Positions 32,060-43,011 of a stretch of 64,000 bases of DNA are shown one piece after another. Where the stretch lies: NCBI GenBank assembly GCA_023376005.1, contig CM042181.1:20236621-20300620 (forward strand), read 5' to 3'. The position numbers and the translations under genes were made by a program. The stretch's first letter is position 1; every line of letters starts with the position of its first letter. This DNA comes from Doryteuthis pealeii. Its lineage: Eukaryota; Mollusca; Cephalopoda; Myopsida; Loliginidae. The notes under the pieces were generated by a model. That model did no database searches, had not been told where the DNA came from, and was given only the letters and a program-made list of their open reading frames with translations.

Positions 32060-32600
32060 TGATAGACTCCGGTAGTGTGGGTACCTTCATTAATAAAAGT
32101 ACCGCAAAAAAATTAAAACTTTTCATTATACCAAAACAAAAAAAATATAGCTCTGGCAGATCCTAATCAACATGCGCAAATTGTTGGTGAAACAATAGTG
32201 GATATATCAGTAAATGACGAGACACATTCTGGCTCGATAGTGGAGGTGATACAAGACCTATTTATCGACGTTATTATAGGAAAGGACATCCTTAAAAAGT
32301 ACGGCAAAGTGACACTGAAATTTAATGGACCCGGAGACAAACTTATTATAGGAGCACTCACAAACAACAATCATTTCCAGCCTATGAAGGTTCCACCCCC
32401 CCACACTCTTTTCTCATCTTTCTGTAAATACAACTCTGATTGTCACTAAGTCACGTCGATATACGATCGCCGATACTAAATTTATCAAGGAAGAAACTGC
32501 TAGAATGTTAAAAGAAAGCATAATAGAACCCTCAATTTCCCCATGGTGAGCCCAAGTACTTGTAACGGCAAATAAAAACCACAAAAAAAAAAAAAAAAAA
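32060..32600 (+). pseudogene. Ty3/gypsy protease and start of RT, spacer copy of G3
   Basis: Protease: DSGSVGTFINKSTAKKLKLF (catalytic DSG near 32063), then VDISVNDETHSGSIVEVIQD, DVIIGKDILKKYGKVTLKF. Beyond it, with a frameshift, the RT N-terminal region appears: FIKEETARMLKESIIEPSIS followed by PW, a stop, AQVLVTANKNHKK. Sequence ends in an A-run (32580-32603) that may mark a truncation or a retro-insertion tail. It reaches further into Pol than the arm copies. Confidence 0.75.
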
Positions 32601-32726
32601 AAATGCAGTTTGCTAAAAAAGGGGTTACTTCTCTCCTAGAAGCTAGAAACTCTTTGAAGAATGACATTTTTAACATAGAAATGTTGGAAAAAAAGACATT
32701 GGTTGAACAAAAAAGTTTGATTTGAT

Positions 32727-33085
32727 TTTGTTTTATGGCATATCAACCTCAGTGGGTCATTTAATGCCGACAAAGTTGTGAAATAAATTCATTCTTAATG
32801 CATAATACAATTTTGTTTATAAACTCATGTTTTTCTATTTAACCCATAGATGGGACCCTAACAGGTATTACCACTCCGGGTCAGAGTGGACCAGTGAACA
32901 ATGGTGATGGAGGGGTGCTCCACATTCCCCAAACCTCCAAAACTGCTCATCCACCTGGGTTCTATCCTTAAGCATTACGGGTCGCCACCCACGGCCAACA
33001 GGTGGCCCAATTGGGGGAGTCTAACCCCTCTGCAGAGGTGCAGTCGGTGCATTCTAATGCACCAGCCGACAGGGCGGTAGACCAT
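32727..33085 (-). repeat. R1 repeat with internal deletion
   Basis: Tail block at the left end. A deletion joins CCAAAACTG to CTCATCCACCTGG; in full copies each side has ACTG, so the loss may have used this 4-base match. The copy at 44095-44460 has exactly the same junction, so the two share a deleted ancestor. Confidence 0.75.
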
Positions 33086-33572
33086 TCGGGGAACCGACGT
33101 CCCCATCACATATGCTTCCCGTTCACTCAACGACACAGAAAAGTGGTACGCAGTCATTGAAAAGGAAGCACTGAAGAATATTCCTCCAGCTCCGACAGAC
33201 GCAATGAGCTATCAAAGATACGAAATGTGTCCGATAACTAGCTGAATACGAAAATATTCAGCCAGCTTTTTCCGAGAAAAAAAAAAAAAGAGCTCTCCGA
33301 GAAAAGGATGACTAATTTCATTGATGAAACAAAAGTTTGGGGTCGTGGAAATGAAAAATTTCAATCGTTACAGGAACACCAAAGAAAAAAAAAAAAAATC
33401 TTATCTTGGAGGAAATTAAACAAATTCCATTGACAAACAAGGTAAGATCATGCGTTGTGCTCGTGAATATAATGTTTCAAGAAATAATATTAATACTGTC
33501 GTAGACTATGACCAGGTACATTTTACCATGTTTAATGTGGATAGACGTTATCGATCAGTGGTAGGATTGAAT
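33086..33572 (+). pseudogene. Gypsy RNase H fragment plus unrecognised gene piece
   Basis: ITYASRSLNDTEKW and YAVIEKEAL are the RNase H motif around the catalytic Glu. After about 35 residues it changes to sequence I do not recognise, IPPAPTDAMSYQRYEM, then A-runs and CGTGAATATAATGTTTCAAG...GATAGACGTTATCGATC. Three further copies follow (34195, 34793, 44470). Confidence 0.6.
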
Positions 33573-34180
33573 CTTGGTTTTGGTTTGGTTTGTTTTACGG
33601 CATATCAACCTAAGTGGGTCATTTAATGCTGATAAAGTTTTGAAATAAATCAATTCTTAATGGATAATACAATTTTTTTTATTAACACATTTTTCTATTT
33701 AACCCATAGATGGGACCCTAACAGGTACTACCACTCCAGGTCAGAGTGGACCAGGGAGCAATGGTGATGAAGGGGTGCTCCACATTCCCCAAACCTCCAA
33801 AACTGGAACCTCACCATCAGATAGAGTTTTAACGTCATTCCCAGAACATGTAGACCCTCAGTCACCACCTTCTAGCACCCATATGATAAAAAGGGGTTGG
33901 AGCTTGCCATAAGGGCAATAGGGTTGGGGCAATCATATAGGTGCTAGGGCTTGACATGACCAGCCGATTGATCAGAGGGGGCCTCTCCGACAGCCCATCT
34001 AGCCCGAGATAGGGCCAAAGTGGAGTATTGCAAGTCATGGACTGCTCAACCACCTGGGTTCTATCCTTAAGCATCACGGGTCGCCACCCACGGCCAACAG
34101 GTGGCCCAATTGGGGGAGTCTAACCCCTCTGCAGAGGTGCAGTCGGTGCATTCTAATGCCCCAGCCGACAGGGCGGTAGA
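33573..34180 (-). repeat. R1 repeat, full length
   Basis: Complete from the tail (GGCATATCAACC) to TCGGTGCATTCTAATGC. It joins directly to another RNase H fragment, as does the deleted copy before it. Confidence 0.75.
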
Positions 34181-34589
34181 CCATTCGGGGAACCGACGTC
34201 CCCATCACATATGCTTCCCGTTCACTCAACGACACAGAAAAGCGGTACGCAGTCATTGAAAAGGAAGCACTGAAGAATATTCCTCCAGCTCTGACAGAAT
34301 CAAAGATACGAAATGTCTTCAACAAATAGCTGAATACGAAAATATTCAGCCAGCTTTTTCCGAAAAAAAAAAAAAAAAGAAAAAAAAAGAAGAGCTCCCC
34401 GAGAAAAAGGATGACTAATTTCATTGATGAAAACAAAAGTTTGGGGTCGTGGAAATGAAAAATTTCAATCGTTACAGGAACACCAAAGAAAAAAAAAAAA
34501 AAAAACTTATCTTGGAGGAAATTAAACAAATCCCATTGACAAACAAGGTAAGATCATGCGTTGTGCTTGTGAATATAATGCATGAATTT
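34181..34589 (+). pseudogene. Gypsy RNase H fragment, second copy
   Basis: Same segment as 33086-33572, with SLNDTEKRYAVIEKEALK, a 4-codon deletion near 34295 and longer A-runs (34363-34390, 34488-34505). It is cut by the next R1 at 34590. Confidence 0.6.
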
Positions 34590-35155
34590 ACGGCATATCA
34601 ACCTCAGTGGGTCATTTAATGCCGACAAAGTTGTGAAATAAATTCATTCTTAATGCATAATACAATTTTGTTTATAAACTCATGTTTTTCTATTTAACCC
34701 ATAGATGGGACCCTAACAGATACTACCACTCTGGGTCAGAGTGGACCAGTGAACAATGGTGATGAAGAGGTGCTCCACATTCCCCAAAGATCATGCGTTG
34801 TGCTCGTGAATATAATGTTTCAAGAAATAATATTAATACTGTCGTAGACTATGACCAGGTACATTTTACTCAACGACACTCAAAAGCTGTACGCAGTCAT
34901 TGAAAAGGAAGCACTGAAGAATATTCCTCCAGCTCCGACAGACGCAATGAGCTATCAAAGATACGAAATGTCTCTAATAAATAGCTGAATACGAAAATAT
35001 TCAGCCAAACTGGAACCTCACCATCAGATAGAGTTTAACGTCATTCCTAGGACATGTAGACCCCCAGTCACCGCCTTCTAGCACCCATATGATAAAAAGA
35101 GGTTGGGGTTTGCCATAAGGGCAATAGGGTTGGGAAAATCAGATAGGTGCTTGTT
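34590..35155 (-). repeat. R1 repeat interrupted by an RNase H fragment
   Basis: R1 sequence stops at CATTCCCCAAA (34793) and resumes at AAACTGGAACC (35006). The 210 bases between are gypsy-derived (GATCATGCG... and an RNase H piece with SLNDTQKLYAVIEKEA-like codons). CCAAA occurs at both edges, compatible with a short target duplication or with a template switch. Confidence 0.6.
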
Positions 35156-35389
35156 ATGTATAATCAATTGTCAGCAATTAGAGACGAAATACCGAAAACC
35201 GAAAAAGAACCCTTTAGAATGTTCTTAAGACTCTCTGACGCCAGAGTTGAGGTTGGGAGTCCCAGAAAATGAGTCCCAGAAAATGAGTCCCAGAAAATTA
35301 CCCCAACTACAACACGTCAAAGCAACGTATTTTTACCAGAAGGAATCGGAATAGTTCTGCTTGGTCATTCACAACCAGAATTAAAACAC

Positions 35390-35640
35390 TGATGAAGGAC
35401 TGCGAGTATCCCAACTCAGACGACAGGATTAATTCGGAGAAGGCATGTGAAAGACTTCTCGACAAAGGCAGGGGATTGACCTTGAAGGCGGCGATCCAAA
35501 TTGTACAAACGCACGAATACAACCAACAACAACTCAGGGTCATGAAAGGTGAAATAGACGCAGTCTCAAACCACCGCTCATATAGACAGACATATACAAC
35601 CAAGAAGATAAAGATGCCCAACACGGACGAAATATACAAG
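35390..35640 (+). pseudogene. Gypsy-type Gag middle fragment
   Basis: The frame reads CEYPNSDDRINSEKACERLL, DKGRGLTLKAAIQIVQTHEY. The pattern (acidic start, RLLDKGxxLTLxxAIxIxxxxE) is a conserved Gag segment just before the zinc knuckles of Ty3/gypsy elements. The knuckles are missing; the frame runs on into unrelated codons. Confidence 0.65.
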
Positions 35641-35699
35641 TACATTATCAGAAAATCAGTGACTGCTATAGTGACTGTTTGGCTGTGTCGGGGAAACAA

Positions 35700-36045
35700 G
35701 ATAGTAGAACCTATGTTTATATTGCCTATCCCCCTTTTCATAGAGAGGAACCTTCAATTTTTTTTTTCTCGCCCAAATGGACATATTCTTTGCACACAGA
35801 GGCGTGACACACCATTTGGACAAACTGAGCTGTGCATCCTCATCCCGGGCAGCAGATTTAAAGACCGATGTAAAGGATATTTTTGTGAACCCACCAGTCG
35901 AAAATTTGTACGAAATACTACGACAATGGATTTTAGCCTGTTCCAACGTGTCAAAACACATGCGCTTTATGCAGATTTTGGAAGAGGAACATCCAAGAGA
36001 TAGCTCACCATCACAGTTTTTGAGACAGTTGCAGGGTATATGCTT
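35700..36045 (+). pseudogene. Gypsy-type Gag N-part (second family), 5' half
   Basis: PPFHREEPSI, a frameshift, then LAQMDIFFAHRGVTHHLDKL, FVNPPVENLYEILRQWIL and DSSPSQFLRQLQGI. This is the Gag type whose start is PPF...P..WFAQ(V/M) and which contains the LG..KPSQLLR motif. It is interrupted at about 36045 and resumes at 36530. Confidence 0.7.
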
Positions 36046-36529
36046 TAATCATCTTTGGGGATGTCCAATCTGTTACCCTAGGGGCAGTTTTAAAAAGCAC
36101 CCTTCATTCAACCCACCCAGGCATATAGTGTTCCTCTTATGTTTTGTCCTGTTCAGCATCTTTCCCATGAATTAAACACCCCCCCTTTTTATGGATTGCT
36201 ACCAATTCTGTTATGTAAGGATCTTTTGGGTTATTGTTCCTTTTGGACACGAAAGAAATTTATTGATTGAAACATTGTGATACAAATAACAATGATAAGG
36301 ATGCTTGTAGGAAAATGTTAGGGAATGAAAATAATATATCCTTGTGGACTTTTTTGTTTTCTGTTGGCAAAATTTCTGCCAATCATTTTGTTTTTCTCTT
36401 GGAGAATTCCAATTCTAAGTTCTTGTGAAGCAGTTAAGAATTTATATTTTAAGTTTTCTTTCTTAATGAAATTTCTATAGATTTATCTTTCGTATTCATT
36501 CTGACCGTTGAAAAGGGAGTTGTAAGACA
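36046..36529. other. Insertion within the Gag pseudogene
   Basis: About 485 bases separating two halves of one Gag. The sequence is T-rich with no recognised termini, and I could not find a clean target duplication. Confidence 0.5.
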
Positions 36530-36815
36530 TGTGTTCTTTGAACGAATGCCAGGTACAAGGTGGGACTGGCAGCGCTGAGAGAATCCACCCCCATAGAAGA
36601 AGTGGTAGCCATGGCAGACCACATGGCTGAATTGTTGCTGAATGATTCGCACACAGTGTTCCATGTACAGGACACTGAAAATAGCGAAATAGAAGCTATA
36701 AAAGATAACCAGAGGCGAATTATGGCAAGGTTGGACCAGTTGACCGAGGACGTGGAAAAATTGTCCGTCGAAAAAAAGTCCAACCGCAGTTGCAGTAACT
36801 CCCCCAAGACATGAT
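36530..36815 (+). pseudogene. Gypsy-type Gag N-part, 3' half
   Basis: FERMPG, then a frameshift, GLAALRESTPIEEVVAMADH and MAELLL, the expected continuation of 35700-36045. It then has a charged stretch, RLDQLTEDVEKLSVEKKSN, before stopping. The zinc knuckle is absent. Confidence 0.7.
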
Positions 36816-36949
36816 CCAAAGGGTGTGAAAAAAAAAATATGCTGGAAACAAAAGATTCGGTGACAAAGCGGACGCTCGTGTCCCATCTTGCACAAATTAA
36901 TAGGGGTTGCTTCTCTCCTAGAAGTTTGGTTTGTTTTGTTTTACGGCAT

Positions 36950-37575
36950 ATCAGTACCCAAACTCCAGTGTGCCATGTTTAGTGGGATTAATTTGAATTG
37001 AAGAATTTTATTGTACGCTTCAACAATTGTACTAACCCAATAAATTCTGGAAAGGCCAAATTAGCTATTCTAAAGGGATACCTTACTGGCTATGCACTAC
37101 AACTAGCCTCCCATCTTTCCTTGGAGGACAACAATTAAGAAGTAGCGGTCGGTCTACTAACGAAAGAATTTTGGGATGTTCCTCAAATTATAAGGGAAAC
37201 AGATCATAACCATGATTCCCAAATACGACACCGACTTTGTAACAGTAAAGCAATACCTCGCCGAGGTCATGTTGCGTAATCTATGAGGTTGCATAGATTA
37301 TTGTCAACCCCCCCTCTATTTCTGAATGGGTGGCCCCTATTCATATCACGGGCGGGACTTTCAGAATTTTAAGAATAGTGGAGTTGTTGGAGAATACGTC
37401 TCTATGTGCCTACGTCTTGTCCGAAGAAAGGAAAAGAATAAAAAACGACTTTGGCAGGATTGACAAATTATACCAAAAAATGAGACAAATTTGTCGTGAG
37501 GACTCTTTGAAGGAGGGAGAGTTTGGTGTTGACAGAAACTTCAGAGAGAGCACGGAATTCCGTTTAGGGAATTAG
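36950..37575 (+). pseudogene. BEL/Pao-like Gag mosaic, spacer copy 1
   Basis: PKLQCAMFSGIN, a DUF1759-like core to LASHLSLEDNN (frameshifted), KEFWDVPQIIRE, then LTR start TGTTGCGTAATCTATG at 37270, then SLCAYVLSEERKRIKNDFGR to GEFGVDRNFRESTEFR. Same gag-LTR-gag joint as in the arms. Confidence 0.6.
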
Positions 37576-37759
37576 GAATTCTGAAGGGGTGGCCCTTAAT
37601 AAAATCACAAATACACCATTTTACTAACATGTACATAGCAAAACAATAAAAATTAAATAGGAAACAAAACAATTTAAAAAAATATTGTCATAAAAAACAA
37701 ATCAGTAGTATGGCTAAAATAATGCCAGAATTATCAGGTTAGTCGAGCCTGAAAATATT

Positions 37760-37802
<43 letters not shown>

Positions 37803-38276
37803 CATATGAACCCCCCCCCCAAAAAAAAAACAAAACAAAAACAATAAATAAAAAGCCACAAATCTACTTCGGGACTGATTCCCTCCTGGGCTAAAGCAGG
37901 ACGTATATATGTCAGAAATCACACCAAATCAAATAAAAATGACCCTCCGGTAACTCCTGCTACTCTCCTGGAAATCAATCCTCAATATGCCCATGTTCGG
38001 CTACCATCTGGCATCAAAACTACTGTCAATGTGCGAGATATAGCCCCTAAATCTACCGAATCTAAATATGACATAACATCGTGACTGGTTTGATGAAAAC
38101 GAGCAACAAATCAATAAAGTTCTGGAAGAGAATGACAAGTTATACAAAAAGTTTCTCAGTGCATCTGTAAAAGACCGTGAACCCTCACGACAGGCATTCA
38201 GATCATCACCAACAGAGCCTACGAAGGATGAAAAACCAGTGGTGGTTAGACATATCGGAGAGGATACAGAAGGCTT
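37140..38276 (+). repeat. 1.14-kb direct duplication, first copy
   Basis: Matches 39968-41111 throughout, offset about 2,830 bases, with scattered substitutions and small indels (including different A-run lengths at about 37765 and 40598). It spans the BEL-like joint, an A-rich stretch, a gypsy integrase C-terminus and a LINE fragment. Confidence 0.85.
37900..38060 (+). pseudogene. Gypsy integrase C-terminus
   Basis: NPQYAHVRLPSGIKTTVNVR followed by DIAP, the end of Pol in several gypsy elements (HVRLPNG...TVxxRDLAP-like). Its partner at 40720-40877 reads the same with GIETTVNVRDIAP. Confidence 0.6.
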
Positions 38277-38285
38277 CTCTCCTAG
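38085..38285 (+). pseudogene. Non-LTR retrotransposon ORF2 fragment
   Basis: HRDWFDENEQQINKVLEEND, then KLYKKFLSASVKD and PSRQAF: the spacer between endonuclease and RT in an invertebrate LINE (pattern DWFDEND..I..LL..K..LH...L). It is fused to the gypsy integrase end with no stop between them in one frame. Confidence 0.65.
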
Positions 38286-38289
38286 AAGT

Positions 38290-38695
38290 TAGGTTTGTTT
38301 TGTTTTACGGCATATCAACCTCGGTGGGTCATTTAATGCCAATAAAGTTTTGAAATAAATCAATTCTTAATGGATAATACAATTTTTTTATAAATACATT
38401 TTTCTATTTAACCCATAGATGGGACCCTAACAGGTACTACCACTCCGGGTCAGAGTGGACCAGGGAGCAATGGTGATGAAGGGGTGCTCCACATTCCCCA
38501 AACCTCCAAAACTGGAACCTCACCATCAGATAGAGTTTAATGTCATTCCCAGGAGATGTAGACCCGCAGCCACCACCTTCTAGCACCTATATGATAAAAA
38601 GGGGTTGGGGCTTGCCATAAGGGCAATAGGGTTGGGAAATCATATAGGTGCTAGGGCTTGACGTGACCAGCCGATTGATCGGAGGGGGGGCCTCC
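38290..38695 (-). repeat. R1 repeat, truncated
   Basis: Tail to CCGATTGATCGGAGG. The outer third is missing and it joins a Gag coiled-coil piece at 38697. Confidence 0.7.
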
Positions 38696-38696
38696 T

Positions 38697-39001
38697 AGTA
38701 GTTAGAAACTCCTTAAAGGAAGACATTACCTTTAACATGGAAATGTTAGAACAGACTTGGTGTATGAAGAAAGGAGTTTTGAAGAGGAAGAAAACATTAT
38801 TAAAAGAAAACAAAAAGAAATAAATTTCTTAAATGACAAAATTAAGGACATCTGTATTAAGTCAAAGACATGTTTGGAGGAATGTGTATTCATAACCGAA
38901 CTACAAAATGAATTCGATTTTAGGATTAACATTTACAACAAACTCTCTGACCTGGAGGAAACTCTTATAAACTCATCAAATTTTGAGGGCTGTCAAACAT
39001 A
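38697..39001 (+). pseudogene. Gag coiled-coil piece, best copy
   Basis: An 81-residue frame including EEENIIKRKQKEINFLNDKI, KDICIKSKTCLEECVFITEL, FDFRINIYNKLSDLEETL. Charged and Leu/Ile-periodic, likely helical. It corresponds to the part before the DUF1759-like core in the BEL-like Gag and is a sister sequence of 22735-22929, not a recent copy. Confidence 0.55.
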
Positions 39002-39262
39002 AGGGCAATAAGGATGGGACAATCATATAGGTGCTAAGGCTTAACGTAGCCAGCCGACTGATCAGAGGGGGCCTCTCCGACCACCCATCTAGCCCGAGAT
39101 AGGGCCAAAGTGGAGTATTGCAAGTCATAGAGCCTAGCTGGATGAGCAGTCTATCCTTAAGCATCACGGGTCGCCACTCACGGCTAACAGGTGGCTCAAT
39201 TGGGGGAGTCTTACCCCCCTGCAGAGGTGCAGTCAGTGCATTCTAACACCCCAGGTGACAGG
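39002..39262 (-). repeat. R1 repeat, outer half
   Basis: Only the half distal to the tail is present, from AGGGCAATAAGGATGGG to CAGTGCATTCTAAC, and it joins Gag sequence at 39275. Confidence 0.65.
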
Positions 39263-39274
39263 CCGGGCCAAAGA

Positions 39275-39640
39275 ATGGTTAAAGAGAACATTTTAAGAAC
39301 AGTGGAGTTATTGGAGCAGATGCATTTAGGTGCCTACGTTCTGTTCGAAGGGACTTTCAGAATTTTAAGAATGGTGGAGTTGTTGGAGAATACGTCTCTA
39401 TGTGCCTACATCTTGTCCGAAGAAAGGAAAAGAATAAAAGACGACTTTGGCAGGATTGACAAATTATACCAAAAAATGAGACAAATTTGTCGTGAGGACT
39501 CTTTGAAGGAGGGAGAGTTTGGTGTTGACAGAAACTTCAGATTCCTAAACAGAATTTCGTGCTCTCTCTGGTCATGATTAGGTGTTCTGAAACAGACTAT
39601 GAATATGAATCAAACCACACCTCAAATATTGCTGAGGATG
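39275..39640 (+). pseudogene. BEL/Pao-like Gag N-part, spacer copy 2
   Basis: Two starts are stacked: VELLEQMHLGAYVLFEGTFR runs straight into RMVELLENTSLCAYILSEER. So 57360-type and 58290-type N-termini are fused in frame, then KDDFGRIDKLYQKMRQICRE and GVDRNFRFLNRIS. The fusion looks like recombination between tandem copies. Confidence 0.6.
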
Positions 39641-39967
39641 AATTCCTTAAAAAACATTGAAAGGTCATGTGACTGAGCAGCCTCTTGAGTAGCACTGCTC
39701 ACCCAGACATTTGGGAGGGGTCTAGAAAAGGTGACCTAAACAAATGCCTGTTCACATAGCAGGATGAAAACAAAATACTACAACAAAAAACCAGGGATAA
39801 CTTCAAGATCAAGGCCTATGAGACAGGCATCAAGGTCCTTGGCCTCAAGAAACGGAAACATCGTGACTGGTTTGATGAAAACGATCAACAAATCTGGAAG
39901 AGAAAGACAAGTTATACCAAAAATAACACAAATTTGTGTCTAGGAGATTAACACAAATCTCAACAAA
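39640..39967 (+). pseudogene. LINE ORF2 scrap and junk
   Basis: Around 39770-39900 the plus strand has TRDNFKIKAYETGIKVLGLK with KRKHRDWFDENDQQIW, the same LINE segment as 38085 but less complete. The rest shows no signature. Confidence 0.5.
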
Positions 39968-41111
39968 AAGTAGCGGTCGGTCTACTAACGAAAGAATTTT
40001 GGGATGTTCCTCTAATCATAAGGGAAACAGATCATAACCATGATTCCCAAATACGACACCGACTTTGTAACAGTAAAGCAATACCTCGCCGAGGTCATGT
40101 TGCGTAATCTATGTGGTTGCATAGATTATTGTCAACCCCCCCCCCCTCTATTTATGAAGGGGGTGGCCCCTTTTCATATCACGGGCGGGATTTTCAGAAT
40201 TTTAAGAATAGTGGAGTTGTTGGAGAATACGTCTCTATGTGCCTACGTATTGTCCGAAGAAAGGAAAAGAATAAAAAACGACTTTGGCAGGATTGACAAA
40301 TTATACCAAAAAATGAGACAAATTTGTCGTGAGGACTCTTTGAAGGAGGGAGAGTTTGGTGTTGACAGAAACTTCAGAGAGAGCACGGAATTCCGTTCAG
40401 GGAATTAGGAATTCTGAAGGGGTGGCCCTTAATAAAATCACAAATACACCATTTTACTAACATGTACAAAGCAAAACAATAAAAATAAATGGGAAACAAA
40501 ACAATTTAAAAAAAATATTGTCATAAAAAACAAATCAGTAGTATGGCTAAAATAATGCCAGAATTATCAGGGTAGTCGAGCCTGAAAATATTTCTTTAAA
40601 AAAAAAAAAAAAAAAAAAAAATATGCATATGAAACCCCCCCCCCAAAAAAAAACAAAACAAAAAACAATAAATAAAAAAGCCACAAATCTACTTATGGGA
40701 CTGATTCCCTCCTGGGCTAAAGCAGGACGTATATATGTCAGAAATCACACCAAATCAAATAAAAATGACCCTCCGGTAACTCCTGCTACTCACCTGGAAA
40801 TCAATCCTCAATATGCCCATGTTCGGCTACCATCTGGCATCGAAACTACTGTCAATGTGCGAGATATAGCCCCATAATCTACCGAATCTAAATATGCCAT
40901 GACATAACATCGTGACTGGTTTGATGAAAACGAGCAACAAATCAATAAAGTTCTGGAAGAGAATGACAAGTTATACCAAAAAAATTTCTCAGTGCATCTG
41001 TAAAAGACCGTGAACCCTCACGACAGGCATTCAGATCGTCACCCCAACAGAGCCTACGAAGGATGAAAAACCAGTGGTGGTTAGACATATCGGAGAGGAT
41101 ACAGAAGGCTT
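39968..41111 (+). repeat. 1.14-kb direct duplication, second copy
   Basis: Second copy of 37140-38276. Here the LINE part is not cut at its end but continues into a longer ORF2 piece, which suggests that this copy is nearer the original and that the first was copied and truncated. Confidence 0.85.
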
Positions 41112-41640
41112 ATGATAGCAAGGACACGAAAACTCTCTACCATCTAATCAGACAGGCATTCGGTCAACAATAGTTCCTCTCAAATCGAAGGACGGGTCTC
41201 TTCTCCATAAGAGTACTGAGGGCATCATGAAACGATGGCCAGAGCACTTGACAGACCTCTTTCGCAACCCCTCATCGACACCCTGTCTCAAAGGGGAATG
41301 ATCCACGAGATGATGGATCACCCCACCATCTGTGAGATCCATTTAACAATCAAGGAAATAAATACCGGAAAGACACCCGCCCTTGATGACATCCTGGTTG
41401 AGCTTCTACGCTATGGGGGTGACAAGATCGCTGTGGGGGTCCATCATCTTATCTCCGATGTATGGTTGGGCGCTCCTGTACCTCAGGACTGGATCGATGC
41501 AATCTTGGTCTCGCCATACAAGAGAAAAGGTGTGCGTTTGGTATGTGGCAATTACCGGGGCATAAAGTCGAGACAGTGGACAAGGTTTTTGCTAAGCTCA
41601 CTAGGTGGAGCTGTCCCTTTCCTTTTAGCCAAAACTTAAT
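40902..41640 (+). pseudogene. Non-LTR retrotransposon ORF2: pre-RT and RT N-part
   Basis: HRDWFDENEQQ, then (frameshift) RRMKNQWWLDISERIQKAYD and LYHLIRQAFG, followed by TIKEINTGKTPALDDILVEL, LRYGGDKIAVGVHHLISDVW, VPQDWIDAILVSPYKRKG and CGNYRGIKS. These are RT motifs 1-2 of a LINE (GK.PG.D.I..E, P..W....V.P..KKGD...C.NYRGI). The frame ends after VDKVFAKLTRWSCPF-like codons lacking the LLNQL stretch present in the next copy. Confidence 0.8.
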
Positions 41641-42133
41641 CTCATGTGAGTTGTTCAGCTTCAGAAAACTTGCTGTATGCACACTTATCAATTACCCTCT
41701 TCACACACACACAGCTGTACATAAATATACATACACTCCCTTAGCTATATTTATCCAATTTACACATCTGTTATCTCTCTGCGGTATACACGCGCATGCA
41801 CACACTTCAGCACATTTTGCACATGCACATTACTGGTGGGTATTCTTTAGCGTCTGGTATTTGTTCGGTTCTACGATAGAACGACTGGTGCCTGGTGGCA
41901 GGAGATCATAAAGAAGAAGCGTTGTTGTACTTAGAACCCAAATGGACTTTTCTCCTCGGGTGGTGACATCACTTACCATCTCACTTCGATTAATAGGAAA
42001 ACATTTGTATTTCTTCTAGCTTTACGCAAGAATTCTTAACGACAAAGAAGTTTAAAGATGCAGCTGAGATGTAAGCAATTCACGGGGCGTAAAGCATAAA
42101 GCAAAAGGGGTGCCTAAAGATCATATGGTCTGA
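41641..42133. other. No gene; (CA)n-rich stretch
   Basis: CA-rich from 41702 to 41830, otherwise unassigned. Confidence 0.5.
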
Positions 42134-42209
42134 TCAATAAATAAATAAATAATTTATCAGTCAATCAGAGTGGTTCCCCTTTTCCAGTTTGGAGTTATAG
42201 GAAATAACC
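42134..42209. mobile_element. Half of the palindromic MITE
   Basis: GATCAATAAATAAATAAATAA, TTATCAGTCAATCAGAGTGG and TATAGGAAATAACC match one arm of 352-538. The other arm is gone. Confidence 0.7.
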
Positions 42210-42267
42210 AAAATCTCTTATTAATGAATACAGAATTGGACTCAGAGTCAATATGTATTTTCATCGG

Positions 42268-42311
<44 letters not shown>

Positions 42312-42545
42312 TAAAATAAGTGCCAAGTGAAGATAATTCGATGCAAATTTTTGTTTCTTTATGATTTTATTTTAGTCCATGAACTAAAAAGCCTTTAACT
42401 TGATAAAAATCTGTATTTATTTTACAGATTGTATAAATTTGTTTGTTCTGTGGAAAAAACGCCAATATAATAGGGTAAATCGTCATTTGGGGAGTGACCG
42501 ACCCACAAAAACTGCTACTACCTGCGATAGTGGGGAAAATAAGGA
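42210..42545. other. (TA)n and unassigned sequence
   Basis: A TA tract at 42271-42301. No coding family is recognised before the RT fragment. Confidence 0.4.
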
Positions 42546-42900
42546 TAAAAGCAGACAGTGGGCAAGGTTTTTGCTAAGCTCCTGCTCAACCAGCTCACTC
42601 GGTGGATCTGTCCCTTGGCTATCCCAGAATACCAAAGCAGCTTCGGAACTTGCCGTGGAATCATGGACATGATCTTTTCCGCTTGGTCACTTCAGGAGAA
42701 ATGTATCGAACAGCAGATAGCAATCTACCAGGTCTTTGTAGACCTAACGAAAGCCACTGACACGTTGAATAGTCCCATGATATGGATTATTCTCAGGAAA
42801 TTCAGATGTCCACCGGGATTCGTTCATATGTTTGAACAACTCTATCTGGGCATGAAGGCACGCTTTCACTTTAACGGGTCATTTCAGAGCCAATACCCAT
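42546..42900 (+). pseudogene. Non-LTR retrotransposon RT, middle part
   Basis: VGKVFAKLLLNQLTRWICPL, PEYQSSFGTCRGIMDMIFSA, then motif A VFVDLTKATDTLN with the first catalytic Asp, then LRKFRCPPGFVHMFEQLYLG. The usual motif A is F.DL.KAFD..., so A-F changed to A-T. It ends before motif C (YADD/FVDD). It overlaps the end of the previous RT piece by about 60 bases of homologous sequence, so the two are separate insertions or a duplicated junction. Confidence 0.85.
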
Positions 42901-43011
42901 CAACAACAGAAAATTTATCAGAATCTCTCTGCCAAGTAGAAAAAGAACGTGTTAATGCTTGGTTGAAAGAAGACGAAAATCTTAACACCAAAATTTATGA
43001 CGTCTGTTTTA
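42901..43011 (+). pseudogene. Short unrecognised gag-like piece
   Basis: Reads SLCQVEKERVNAWLKEDENL with NTKIYDVCFRF. Charged, in frame with the RT but not LINE-like; possibly a Gag scrap. The R1 repeat begins immediately after. Confidence 0.35.

Noticed and set aside
35392..36003. One 203-residue gene
   Set aside because: It joins two different Gag fragments through a non-conserved stretch, with the second domain read in the wrong frame.
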